This document shows positions 7,939-16,823 of a stretch of 64,000 nucleotides of DNA, piece by piece. Every line of letters begins with the position of its first letter. Position 1 is the first letter of the stretch. The stretch comes from Aurantimonas sp. 22II-16-19i (GTDB lineage Bacteria; Pseudomonadota; Alphaproteobacteria; Rhizobiales; Rhizobiaceae), in assembly GCF_002088275.1 (NCBI RefSeq), contig NZ_AQQS01000015.1, positions 1-64,000 of the forward strand, written 5' to 3'. The notes under the pieces were generated by a model. It made no database searches. It saw only the letters and a list, made by a program, of their open reading frames with translations, and was not told where the DNA came from. Both the position numbers and the translations under genes were made by a program.

Positions 7939-8952
7939 ATGAAACACGTGATCTTCGGCGGCGACGGCTTCGTCGGACGCCATCTCGCCAAGAAGCTCGT
8001 CGCCGACGGCGAAGAGGTCGTCGTCGCGGACATCGTCAAGAGCGACCTTGCGCACTACGCCGGCGCCCGCTTCGTCCATTGCGACGTCACCGACAAGGCG
8101 GCCGTCGCGGCGGTGCCGATGGCGCCCGAGGACATGGTCTACAACCTCTCGGCCAAGATGCTCTCGCCGATCCAGGTGCGGGCCAAGCGCCACGACTTCT
8201 TCTATCCGGTGAACTATTTCGGCACCGAGAACATCATCCACGCCATGGACAAGGCCGGCGCGCCGAACCTCGTCCACTTCACCACCGACATGATCTACGG
8301 CCACACGGTGACGACGCCGATGACCGAGGATCACCCGGTCGCCCCGCTCGGCGAATACGGTCAGTCGAAGCTCGACACCGAGATCCTGGCGGCCAAGTGG
8401 CGCCAGAAGGGCATGAACATCTCGCTGTTCCGCCCCCGCCTGATCATCGGCCCCGGCCGGCTCGGCATCCTGGAGAAGCTGTTCAAGCTGATCGACCACA
8501 ACCTGCCGGTCCCGATGATCGGCTCGGGCAAGAACCCCTACCAGTTCATCTCGGTCTTCGACTGCGCCGAGGCCGCGCGCCTCGCCTGGAAGGCCGGCGT
8601 TCCGAACGAGGCCTACAATCTGGGTTCGCTCAACCCGCCGCCGGTCAAGAAGCTGCTCGGCGACCTGATCAGGCATGCCGGCTCGAAGTCGATCCTGGTG
8701 CCGACGCCCGGCTGGGCGGTGAAGCGGACGCTCGATCTCCTCGACGCCCTCAACATGCCGCTGATGGATCCCGAGCAGTATCTCATCGCCGACGAGGAAT
8801 GCGTTCTCGACGTCTCCAAGGGCGGGCGCCAGCTCGGTTGGGTGCCGCAATATCGCGACGAGGACATGCTGATCGCCGCCTACAGCGAATATCGCAACAC
8901 GCTCGCTTCGGGATCCGGCAAGGTCGCCCCGCACGCGCAGCCGGCTGAATGA
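7939..8952 (+). CDS. NAD(P)-dependent extended SDR (sugar epimerase/dehydratase family)
   Basis: 337 residues from ATG 7939, 27 bases after the transporter gene. N-terminal Rossmann motif (FGGDGFVGRHLAKKL, a GxxGxxG variant), NLSAKM, TTDMIYG and the catalytic YGQSK (YxxxK) identify an extended short-chain dehydrogenase of the nucleotide-sugar epimerase type. The substrate is not readable from sequence. Context suggests it acts on the keto sugar made by the DprE1-like oxidase, or on a sugar precursor. Both neighbours are on the same strand with tight spacing, so it is part of the operon. Confidence 0.85.
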   Translation: MKHVIFGGDGFVGRHLAKKLVADGEEVVVADIVKSDLAHYAGARFVHCDVTDKAAVAAVPMAPEDMVYNLSAKMLSPIQVRAKRHDFFYPVNYFGTENIIHAMDKAGAPNLVHFTTDMIYGHTVTTPMTEDHPVAPLGEYGQSKLDTEILAAKWRQKGMNISLFRPRLIIGPGRLGILEKLFKLIDHNLPVPMIGSGKNPYQFISVFDCAEAARLAWKAGVPNEAYNLGSLNPPPVKKLLGDLIRHAGSKSILVPTPGWAVKRTLDLLDALNMPLMDPEQYLIADEECVLDVSKGGRQLGWVPQYRDEDMLIAAYSEYRNTLASGSGKVAPHAQPAE

Positions 8953-8963
8953 AGGGAAAGACC

Positions 8964-10409
8964 ATGCTCGATCGTCCCGTGACCACGTTTGAGGCCGCGA
9001 ACCGCCGCGGCCCCGCCAAGCCTCAGCTCCTCTCCGTCGAGGATGCCAAGGCGATGCCCGTCGAGACCATGGCCGATCTGTTCAAGGAGCACATCAATCC
9101 CGGCCAGTTCCACTTCATGAAGCTGCTCGGCTTCCACAAGGTGAAGATCGAGCGCGCCGAGGGGATGTACTACACCGACCAGAACGGCCGGAAGATCCTC
9201 GACTTCTTCGGCGGCTTCGGCTCGCTCGCCCATGGCCACAACCATCCCCGCGTCATCGCCGCCCGCGAGCGCTTCCAGGACGAGAAGCGCCACGAGATCG
9301 CCATCGCCTTCCTGTCGCAATACGCCGCGGCGCTGGCCAAGAATCTGGCCGCCTGCTCGCCGGGCGAGCTCGACATGGTGTTTCTCGGCTCCACCGGGTC
9401 CGAAGCCATGGAAGCGGCGATCAAGGTCGCCGAGCGCGCCTCCGGCCGCAGGAACTGCAAGATCGTCCATGCCGAGAACTCCTTCCACGGCAAGTCCAAG
9501 GGCGTCCTCTCGATCACCGACTCGACCCTCTATCAGGGCGAGTTCAAGCTGGTCGACAACCGGGTGAAGGTGCCCTTCGGCGATCTCGAGGCCCTGAAGC
9601 GGGCGATCGAGAACGATTCGGACATCGGCGTCGTGGTGCTGGAGACGGTGCAGGGCGGCGGCGGCATCATCGGCGCGCCGACGTCCTACTGGCAGGGCGT
9701 GCGCGACCTCTGCGATCGCCACAACGTCCTCTGGGTCGCCGACGAGGTCCAGTGCGGCTATGGTCGCACCGGCAAGTTCTACGCCTTCGAGCATCACGGC
9801 GTGGTGCCGGACGTCACCGCGCTCGCCAAGTCGCTCGGCGCCGGCAAGGCCGCCGTCGGCGCGATGATCGCCAGGCGCAGCGTCTACATGAAGGCCTATG
9901 GCACGCCGAAGACGGCCATGATCCACGCCCAGGCGACCTTCGGCGGCATCGGCGAGGCCTGCGTCACCGCCATCGAGGGCCTGAACGTCCTCTATGACGA
10001 GGACCTGATCGGCAACTCCGCCGAGACCGGCGCCTATCTCCTGTCGCGGCTGAAGACGATCCAGGCGAAATACCCGACGCTGATCAAGGACGTGCGCGGC
10101 CAGGGGCTGATGATCGGCCTCGAATTCCACGACTTCTCGCGGACCCTGCCTTTGGCGCTGCGGCCGATGGTGGCGATGCTCGACGACAAGCTGAAGGGCT
10201 CGCTGTCGGGCTTCATCGGGGCGCTGCTGCTGCGTGACTACGACGTTCTCGTCGCCTTCACCGAATACAACCGCAACGTCATCCGCCTCGAGCCGCCGCT
10301 GATCTGCGGCGAGGAGCATGTCGACCAGTTCTGCGACGCTCTCGACGCCCTGCTCGGCCGCGGCATCGTCTCGATCGTCAAGGACTTCGTGAAGTCGCAG
10401 CTCGGCTGA
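8964..10409 (+). CDS. Class III PLP-dependent aminotransferase
   Basis: 481 residues. ATG 8964 is preferred over the ATG at 8949 that overlaps the previous stop, because AAGGGA lies seven bases before it. Fold type I motifs: GSTGSEAMEAAIKVAE, HGKSKG, VADEVQCGYGRTGKF, TALAKSLGAGKAAVGA with the PLP lysine (the K of LAKSL), and a C-terminal VIRLEPPL. It is closest in character to putrescine/ornithine-type enzymes, and also to the hopanoid aminotransferase HpnO. As last gene of the operon it suggests that an amino group is added to the product. Class III enzymes usually act on terminal carbonyls, so a sugar ketone would be unusual. Confidence 0.85.
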   Translation: MLDRPVTTFEAANRRGPAKPQLLSVEDAKAMPVETMADLFKEHINPGQFHFMKLLGFHKVKIERAEGMYYTDQNGRKILDFFGGFGSLAHGHNHPRVIAARERFQDEKRHEIAIAFLSQYAAALAKNLAACSPGELDMVFLGSTGSEAMEAAIKVAERASGRRNCKIVHAENSFHGKSKGVLSITDSTLYQGEFKLVDNRVKVPFGDLEALKRAIENDSDIGVVVLETVQGGGGIIGAPTSYWQGVRDLCDRHNVLWVADEVQCGYGRTGKFYAFEHHGVVPDVTALAKSLGAGKAAVGAMIARRSVYMKAYGTPKTAMIHAQATFGGIGEACVTAIEGLNVLYDEDLIGNSAETGAYLLSRLKTIQAKYPTLIKDVRGQGLMIGLEFHDFSRTLPLALRPMVAMLDDKLKGSLSGFIGALLLRDYDVLVAFTEYNRNVIRLEPPLICGEEHVDQFCDALDALLGRGIVSIVKDFVKSQLG

Positions 10410-10487
10410 GGCTTCGCCGCCCGCCGGACGCGTTCGAGCGGCTCGCGGTCCGCGGGTGATGATCGAAACGCCGGCAGGCGGGGCCGC

Positions 10488-10955
10488 TCACGGCGCCTCG
10501 CCTGCCGGCTGCTTGCCGTCGTCCTCCGCGAGATTGTCCTGGATGCGGATGAGATAGCGGCGGAAGGCCTTGCGCTCGCGGTCGGTGAAGCCGGCCAGCG
10601 CCCGGCGCTCCAGCGCCTTCTGCGCCCGCTGCACCTTCTCCACGAGGGCGGTGCCCTCCGCCGTCAGGAAGGCCCGGCTCTGGCGAAGGTCGGTCTCCGA
10701 CAGGCGCTTTTCGACCAGTCCCTGCGCCACGAGCCGGTTGATCGTCTTGGTCACCGTCGGTGGCCGCACGGCGAGCTTTTCGGCCAGATCCCGCAGGGTG
10801 ATGCCGTCGCTCTTGCCGATCGTCAGGAGGACGTTGTCCTGCCCGGGATAGATGTCGGCCGTTCCGAGCTGGTGCATCAGGGCGGTTCGGGCGCTTCGGG
10901 CGGCGAGGACCAGCTGACCGGTGACGGTTCCCTTCTTCTTCTTTCGGGCCATCAT
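10488..10955 (-). CDS. MarR family transcriptional regulator
   Basis: 155 residues; ATG 10955 or 10952 follows GAGAGA. A winged helix is visible: QDNVLLTIGKSDGITLRDLAEKLAVRPPTVTKTINRLVAQGLVEKRLSETDLRQSRAFLTAEG is the standard recognition helix and wing, flanked by dimerisation helices. The basic MARKKKKG start is followed by a long helix. It converges on the aminotransferase gene and is divergent from the creatininase-family gene; a 7-1-7 inverted repeat in the shared intergenic region may be its operator. The likely target is therefore the purine-type catabolic pair to its right, not the lipid-sugar cluster. Confidence 0.85.
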   Translation of the reverse strand: MMARKKKKGTVTGQLVLAARSARTALMHQLGTADIYPGQDNVLLTIGKSDGITLRDLAEKLAVRPPTVTKTINRLVAQGLVEKRLSETDLRQSRAFLTAEGTALVEKVQRAQKALERRALAGFTDRERKAFRRYLIRIQDNLAEDDGKQPAGEAP

Positions 10956-11003
10956 CTCTCTCGGTTGCCGGGACCGGCGGCAGAATGGGCGAGCCGCGAA
11001 GGT

Positions 11004-11018
11004 CTGTAAAGTTTGCAG
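11004..11018. promoter_or_regulatory. Candidate MarR operator (inverted repeat)
   Basis: CTGTAAA-G-TTTGCAG, two seven-base half sites with one mismatch around a single central base. It lies in the 189-base gap between the divergent MarR and creatininase genes, 49 bases from the MarR start. Size and symmetry suit a MarR dimer; binding is not shown. Confidence 0.4.
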
Positions 11019-11144
11019 AGCGTTCATGGAAAACGCGGCGCGAGGTATCATCGCGGCGCCTGCGGCGTTATGTGACGAGGGATTGCCGGAAGGCAACGGC
11101 TGCGTGTTCGCGCGGCCCCCGGAACCGGTTGAATTGGGCGAGAC

Positions 11145-11945
11145 ATGGCAGTTCGGCGTCGCTTCGAGGAGATGACCACCAGCGAGCTCGCGGCTTGCGG
11201 GCAGGAGCTGGCGGGCGCCGCCGCGGTGCTGCCGATCGCGGCGATCGAGCAGCACGGACCGCATCTGCCGCTCGGCACCGACGCCTATCTCGCCGATGCG
11301 ATGGTCGAGGCGGTGATCGGCCGGCTCCCGGACGACCGGCCGGTGACGTTCCTGCCGACCCTGCGGATCGGCAAGTCGAACGAGCATGCGGGCTTTGCCG
11401 GCACGATCAGCCTCGGCTGGCAGACCATGACCGCGGCGCTGATCGAGATCGGCGAGAGCCTCGCCGATGCCGGCTTCCGGCGCCTCGTGATCGTCAACGC
11501 CCATGGCGGCAACTCCTCCGTCATGGACACCGCGGCGCTGGAGCTGCGCCAGCGGCGGGGGATGCTGGCCGCCACCTCGTCCTGGCTGCGCTTCGGCTAT
11601 CCGGAGGGCCTGCTGCCCCGGCGCGAGATCGATCACGGCATCCATGGCGGCGCCGTCGAGACCGCGCTGATGCTGCATTTCCGTCCCGAGCTGGTGCGGC
11701 GCGACCAGATCGCGACGTTCGAGAGCCTGCAGGCGCGGCTTGCCGAGCGCCACACCCATCTGCGCGCCCATGGCCGGCTCGGCTTCGGCTGGATGGCGCG
11801 CGACCTCAACGAACAGGGTGTGGTCGGCGACGCCAGCCTCGCCACCGCCGCCATCGGCAAGGCCATCGCCGACCACCAGGCCGACGCCTTCGTGGCGTTC
11901 CTCGACGACGTGCTGGCGTTCGACCTCGCCGATCTGGCACGCTGA
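11145..11945 (+). CDS. Creatininase family amidohydrolase
   Basis: 266 residues. Metal-ligand motifs of the creatininase/formamidase-like family are intact: IEQHGPHLPLGTDAY, NAHGGNSSV and HGIHGGAVETALML. Members hydrolyse cyclic amides such as creatinine, or act on intermediates in riboflavin and F420 metabolism. Here the neighbour is an 8-oxoguanine-deaminase-like gene 55 bases downstream on the same strand, which suggests a role in breakdown of a purine-derived or related heterocycle. The substrate is an inference. Confidence 0.85.
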   Translation: MAVRRRFEEMTTSELAACGQELAGAAAVLPIAAIEQHGPHLPLGTDAYLADAMVEAVIGRLPDDRPVTFLPTLRIGKSNEHAGFAGTISLGWQTMTAALIEIGESLADAGFRRLVIVNAHGGNSSVMDTAALELRQRRGMLAATSSWLRFGYPEGLLPRREIDHGIHGGAVETALMLHFRPELVRRDQIATFESLQARLAERHTHLRAHGRLGFGWMARDLNEQGVVGDASLATAAIGKAIADHQADAFVAFLDDVLAFDLADLAR

Positions 11946-12000
11946 CCGGGACGAGCCCGATCGACGAGGTGTCGGGCCATCCGAAAGAGGAGAACAGCCG

Positions 12001-13382
12001 ATGTCCGCACAGGCAGGTCTCGGGGGCGAGGCGAGCCTCTCCCGCCCGCGCCGTCTCTGGCTGAAGAACCCGCAGGCGATCCTGGCGGACGGCGCCGATG
12101 GCGGCGTCGTCGTTGCGGCCGGGCGCATCGCCGAGCTGGTGCCGGCCGGCGCGTCGCCGACGGAGCCCGTCGACGAGACCTTCGACGCCTCCCGCCACGT
12201 CGTCCTGCCGGGGCTGATCAACACCCATCATCACTTCTACCAGACGCTCACCCGCGCCCATCCGGCGGCGATGGACAAGGAGCTGTTCCCCTGGCTCCAG
12301 AGCCTCTATCCGATCTGGGGGCGGCTCGATCCGGACAGTCTCAGGATCGCCGCCCGGCTGGCCCTGACCGAGCTTCTGATGTCCGGCTGCACCACGGCGG
12401 CCGATCATCACTACCTCTTCCCGCAAGGCCTCGACGACGCCATCGACATCGAGGTCGAGGAGGCGGCAAGGCTCGGGATCCGGGTGACGCTGACACGCGG
12501 CTCGATGGACCTGTCCCGGAAGGACGGCGGCCTGCCGCCGGACCACGTCGTCCAGGACGCCGACACGATCTTGTCCGACAGCGAGCGGCTGATCGCCCGC
12601 CACCACGACCGCTCCGAGGACGCGATGGTGCAGATCGCGCTCGCGCCCTGTTCGCCGTTTTCCGTCACCAAACGCCTGATGCGGGAGACTGCCGAACTGG
12701 CAGACACCCACGACTGCCGCCTGCACACCCATCTCGGCGAGACCGAGGACGAGAACCGCTTCTGCGAGGCGACCTTCGGCTGCCGGCCGCTCGACTATCT
12801 GGAGGAGGTCGGCTGGCTCGGGCCGCGCACATGGCTCGCCCATGGCATCCACTTCACCACCGAGGAATGCCGCAAGCTCGGCCGGCACAAGGTCGGCGTC
12901 TGTCACTGCCCCTCGTCAACGCCATCCTCGCGTCCGGCTTCTGCAAGGTCCGCGAGCTCGGCGAGGCGGGGGCTCCGGTCGGCCTCGGCGTCGACGGATC
13001 GGCCTCCAACGACGGCTCCAACATGATCGCGGAGCTGCGCAGCGCCCTGATGGTGCAGCGCCTGAACCTCGGCTCCGCCGCCGCCTTCACCGCCCGCGAC
13101 GCGATCGCGCTCGCGACCACCGGCTCGGCGGCCTGCCTCGGCCGGCCGGAGCTCGGCCGCATCGCGGTCGGGGCGCAGGCCGACCTCGCCCTCTTCACCC
13201 TCGACGATCTGCGGTTCTCCGGCGCCCATGATCCGATCGCCGCGCTCGTCCTCTGCGGCGCGCAGGGCGCCGACCGCGTCATGGTCGCCGGTCGCTGGCG
13301 GGTCGAGGGCGGCCTGCCGCTCGGCGTCGATCTCGGCGCGCTGCGGCACGCGCACGGTAAGGCCGCCGCGCGTTTCGCCTGA
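12001..13382 (+). pseudogene. 8-oxoguanine deaminase / TrzN-like amidohydrolase, frameshifted
   Basis: Two frames together give a full-length amidohydrolase. 12001-12917 encodes the start through the metal-binding NTHHHFYQTLTRAHPA, HTHLGETEDE, LAHGIHFT and VCHCPSS. The rest (NAILASGFCKVRELGEAGAPVGLGVDGSASND and the C-terminal beta domain) is in the next frame and ends at 13382. The join CPSS-NAILASG fits the family exactly if one base is missing near 12917. AGGAG precedes ATG 12001. 8-Oxoguanine deaminases convert 8-oxoguanine to urate. Either the gene is inactivated or the base was lost in sequencing; no other damage is visible. Confidence 0.85.
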
Positions 13383-13602
13383 TCGCCTGCGGCGGATCGC
13401 CGCCGATCCGTCCGGCGCCCGGCAACGCTGCGGCCGATGCGCCGGCCTGCGATCTGCTCCCGAGGCTTCGAAGGCAGCTGCGCTGTAGCGGAAGTTTGCA
13501 GCCGGCCCCACATCCTCGAACTTCGTACGGCGTATATATTTATTCTTGCGAAGATAAAGTCTTGAGGCACTGTTTCGACATCATGCTTCCAAAGCATGGC
13601 CC

Positions 13603-14913
13603 ATGATTCTCTCATTCGTAAGAGCTGATCCGCTATCCCTTAAGTATTGTGGCTCTGGATGCGGAAAATCGGTGTTTTGGCGGCGGCAGACATGTTGGAA
13701 CTGGATTGACGCCGACGCGACGCAATCGACGCAGCGGCTGGGGCCGCTTCTCGGCTTTTCGCCCGACGTGGCGCGTCGCTACGAAATCGAATCCCGCGAT
13801 GCCCGCGTCCGCCATCTGCGTGCCGCCATCCTCATGGGAGTGGTCAGCTACAACAGCTACGACGCCCTGACCTACATCACCATGCCCGACGTCGCGGGCG
13901 AGGCGGTGGTGCTGCGGCTCGTCGTGACGGCTCTGGCTGCGATCGTCTATCTGGCGTTGCCGAGGCTGTCGGCCATCAATCGGGAGAGCCTGATCCTCGG
14001 CGCGATGATCGCCGCCAGCGCCGTGCCTCTCTATCTCTTCTGGGCGACGCGGGCGGTGAACAGCCCGCTGAGCTTCGTCGACTTCCTGCTGACCATCGTC
14101 TTCGGCGTCGTCGTCCTGCAGGTGCGGTTTCCCGCCGCGATCGCCCTGACGGCCTTCTGCTGGATCTGCGGCGAGCTCGTCGTGACATTCCGGCCCGAGC
14201 TCTCCTACGAGATGCGGCTCGGGCTCTCCATGCAGCTCTTCCTGGCCACGGTCTTCCTCCTGCTCAGCAGCAGTCTGATGCAGAAGAGCCACCGCGAGGC
14301 CTATCTCGCCAATCTGCGCGAGACCACCCGATCGTCGGAACTGGAGATCGCGCGGCAGGGCTTCGCCGCCCTCTCGATGACCGACGCCTTGACCGGGCTC
14401 GGCAATCGCCGCTGCCTCGACGAGGTCCTGCCGGAGTGGCTGGCGCAGGCGCGGGCCGGACGGATGCGCTTCGCCTTCATCCTCGTCGATGTCGATTACT
14501 TCAAGGCCTACAACGACCGCTACGGGCATCTGGCGGGGGATGCCTGCCTGCGCGAGATCGGCGGCGCGCTGGCGGGTGCGGCACGGGAGGACCGGGACCT
14601 CGTCCTGCGCTATGGCGGGGAGGAATTCGCGATCCTGATGCGCGGCGTCGGGGAGAGGGTGGCGCTCGAGCGGGCGAACGATTTCCTGGCCGCCGTGGCA
14701 AGCCTGGCGATCGACCACGCCGCCCGCCCCGACAGGGTCGGGCGCGTCACGATCAGCGCCGGCCTGACCCATGTCGAGAAAGGCGTTGGCCGCAGCGTCG
14801 ATGCCGTCATCGCCGAAGCCGACGCGGCCCTCTACCGGGCCAAGCGGGCGGGCCGGGCACGGATCATCGCGGCGCATCGCGTGTCGATGCCGGAACAGGC
14901 GGTCGTGACATGA
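13603..14913 (+). CDS. Membrane-bound diguanylate cyclase (GGDEF)
   Basis: 436 residues. Residues 60-235 contain about six hydrophobic segments, an uncharacterised membrane sensor. A coiled linker leads to a GGDEF domain at 255-425 with DALTGLGNRR, VDVDYFKAYNDRYGH and RYGGEEFAIL. The GGEEF signature is active-type, so c-di-GMP synthesis from GTP is likely. The product-binding I-site RxxD is not present at its usual place: the residues before RYGGEEF read REDRDLVL, with Glu where Arg is needed. The AT-rich stretch 13530-13560 upstream is the probable promoter region. The start is uncertain, since the first 35 residues are not obviously conserved. Confidence 0.85.
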   Translation: MILSFVRADPLSLKYCGSGCGKSVFWRRQTCWNWIDADATQSTQRLGPLLGFSPDVARRYEIESRDARVRHLRAAILMGVVSYNSYDALTYITMPDVAGEAVVLRLVVTALAAIVYLALPRLSAINRESLILGAMIAASAVPLYLFWATRAVNSPLSFVDFLLTIVFGVVVLQVRFPAAIALTAFCWICGELVVTFRPELSYEMRLGLSMQLFLATVFLLLSSSLMQKSHREAYLANLRETTRSSELEIARQGFAALSMTDALTGLGNRRCLDEVLPEWLAQARAGRMRFAFILVDVDYFKAYNDRYGHLAGDACLREIGGALAGAAREDRDLVLRYGGEEFAILMRGVGERVALERANDFLAAVASLAIDHAARPDRVGRVTISAGLTHVEKGVGRSVDAVIAEADAALYRAKRAGRARIIAAHRVSMPEQAVVT

Positions 14914-15007
14914 TCCGCCGTGCGGGTGGTCGGATCGGCTGGCCGGCAGGAAGCCCGCGTGGCGCCTGAGCGCCAATCCCTCGGGCCGGTCCGCTCGGCC
15001 GGCGGCA

Positions 15008-16066
15008 TCAGTCGCCGGCGACGAAGAACTGCAGCTTGCCGTCGGGCGTGATGCCGACCCGATAGAAATTGTAGGCGCCGAAATCGATCATCGACTGGTA
15101 GTCGCCGGCCGTGACGATCCTGAAAAGCTCGACCAGCTGCGGCTTCGTCAGCCGGGACAGGTCGACCTGGGTGAAATAGGGCCAGACGAAGATCTCGTCG
15201 TCGCTGCCTGCCTCGACCCGCGCGTAGCCGGCGCTGAGGACGTCGATGAGGATCGCCAGGATCTCGATTCCCTCGCCGTCCCCGGAGGCCGACTTCAGGA
15301 ACGCCACCGGATCCGCCGGCGGATCGCCGAAGCTGACGACCGTCGCATCCTCGCCGGTCTGGAACAGCGGCCGGATGGCCTCGATGTCGCCGGTCCGGGC
15401 CGCCTCGATCAGCTTTGTCCGCAGCTCGCGAACCGGTGCCGGCAGCGTCTGCTCGTCATGGCCGATTTCCGCCGCGAGCGGCTGGGCCGGAGCGGCGGGC
15501 GAAGCGGCGGAGTCCTCGCCGAACGCCCTGCCGACCCGCGAACCGGTGCCGTCGCGCGGCTCTCCCGCCGGGTCGGCCTGGTAGCGCGCCGGGCTGGACG
15601 CGGCGTCTTCCGGCCGTGGCGGGGCGCCGTCCGCCTCGCCGTTCGCCGGCCTCTGGACGCGGCTTTCGGTGGAGGTCTCGTCTTCCGGCGGGATCGGCAC
15701 CTCGCCCTGGTCGGTGCCTTCCATCTCGTGGCGGTCGGCGGCACTCGCCGGCACGGCGCCGTTGCGGTGCCGGTCGGTGGGTTCGGGCGCGTCCTTCTTG
15801 GGAGAACCGGAGGGCTTGGCAAAACCGGGGGGAAGCTCGGGGCCGACGCGCTGGGTGCCGGGAAGCGGCGGCAGGGGGACTGCGATGATGCCGTCCTTGC
15901 TCGGCCCGACGCGGCCGTTTTCGCCCTCGAACTGGGAAAAGGCGAGGGCGTTGCCGACGAGGAGGAGCGACAGGCCGGCCGGAGCCGACCTCAGGATCTG
16001 GCGGAGGATCTGGCGCTGGATCTGACGGAGGAACTGACTGTGGCGCTGGCGCGTGGAACGGCACAT
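15008..16066 (-). CDS. Exported conserved Rhizobiales protein of unknown function
   Basis: 352 residues from ATG 16066, chosen because a signal-like segment follows (basic residues, then SAPAGLSLLLVGNALA). Residues 40-210 are Pro/Glu-rich, low-complexity and probably disordered. The conserved C-terminal domain (about 225-352) has RTKLIEAARTGDIEAIRPL, SGDGEGIEILAILIDVLSAGYARV, EIFVWPYFTQVDLSRLTKPQLVELFRIVTAGDY and GVTPDGKLQFFVAGD-like ending. I know this domain as a common hypothetical protein of the order, without a function. Probably periplasmic. Confidence 0.75.
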   Translation of the reverse strand: MCRSTRQRHSQFLRQIQRQILRQILRSAPAGLSLLLVGNALAFSQFEGENGRVGPSKDGIIAVPLPPLPGTQRVGPELPPGFAKPSGSPKKDAPEPTDRHRNGAVPASAADRHEMEGTDQGEVPIPPEDETSTESRVQRPANGEADGAPPRPEDAASSPARYQADPAGEPRDGTGSRVGRAFGEDSAASPAAPAQPLAAEIGHDEQTLPAPVRELRTKLIEAARTGDIEAIRPLFQTGEDATVVSFGDPPADPVAFLKSASGDGEGIEILAILIDVLSAGYARVEAGSDDEIFVWPYFTQVDLSRLTKPQLVELFRIVTAGDYQSMIDFGAYNFYRVGITPDGKLQFFVAGD

Positions 16067-16454
16067 CGATGCGGCTGCCTTTGCTGCTGCAAACGGATCG
16101 GCTCGGGCGGAGGGGCCCCTTCCAACCTGCCTTGCCGAATAAGGGTTCGAACCGGCGGCCCCGGTCCGACATCTGCGTGCCTCCGCGGGGAGGTCTCGAC
16201 CCTGAAGTGCGACGAACACCGCCGCGGTCATCCTGTCGCCCCTCTCACCGGTCCCTGATGATCCGGCCGGTCCCTGATGATCTGGCGGGCCCTTGACGAA
16301 CCCGCCGGGAGATCGGTCCCGCTTTGCCAGGTTCTGCCCTCATGTCGGGGTCGCCGGGTCGCCTGGCAAGGCGGCAGGGCCGATGCTGCCGCAGATTTTC
16401 AGCTCTGGCGCGACCAATGCGCCGGATCGCCCCCGATCCCCGGCGCGGCCTTGG

Positions 16455-16715
16455 CTACTGGATCGTCCGGTCGGCCCGGAACTCGCCGAATTCCAGGCGC
16501 TTGCGCAGGCCCTCCATCAGCGACAGCACGTCGTCCTCGCCGTGCAGCCGCACCAGCTCGGTCAGCGCCGTCGTGATCGCGGTCTCGGCGAGGATCTCGG
16601 CCTCGATGCCGTCGGACATCCCGTCCGCCCACGCCTCGTTGTGGTATTCGAGGGCCACCTGCTTCTTCTCCGCCTGGATCATCTCGTCCAGTTCGGCGCT
16701 CTGTAGATCAATCAT
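16455..16715 (-). CDS. Small conserved acidic protein, unknown function
   Basis: 86 residues, with AAGGGGG eight bases before ATG 16715. Soluble, mostly helical (DLQSAELDEMIQAEKKQVALEYHNEAWADGMSDGIEAEILAETAITTALTELV), with no membrane segment or known motif. A full CtrA-type site (TTAA-N7-TTAAC) lies about 93 bases upstream and a further TTAAC half-site closer in, so cell-cycle control is possible. It is separate from its - strand neighbours by short gaps. Real gene likely; no function can be assigned. Confidence 0.65.
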   Translation of the reverse strand: MIDLQSAELDEMIQAEKKQVALEYHNEAWADGMSDGIEAEILAETAITTALTELVRLHGEDDVLSLMEGLRKRLEFGEFRADRTIQ

Positions 16716-16807
16716 GTGACCCCCTTAAAAATTTCGTCCCCGATTTCACCAGTCGTTAACAGCTAGCATGATCCCGGGCGCCCGATCGCGCGAATCCCCA
16801 CCGATCG

Positions 16808-16823
16808 TTAATCAAGCGTTAAC
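16808..16823 (-). promoter_or_regulatory. Candidate CtrA binding site
   Basis: TTAATCAAGCGTTAAC is a perfect TTAA-N7-TTAAC, the consensus for the cell-cycle regulator CtrA in alphaproteobacteria. It overlaps the stop codon of the TIGR02301 gene and lies upstream of the 86-residue gene at 16455-16715. Confidence 0.45.
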
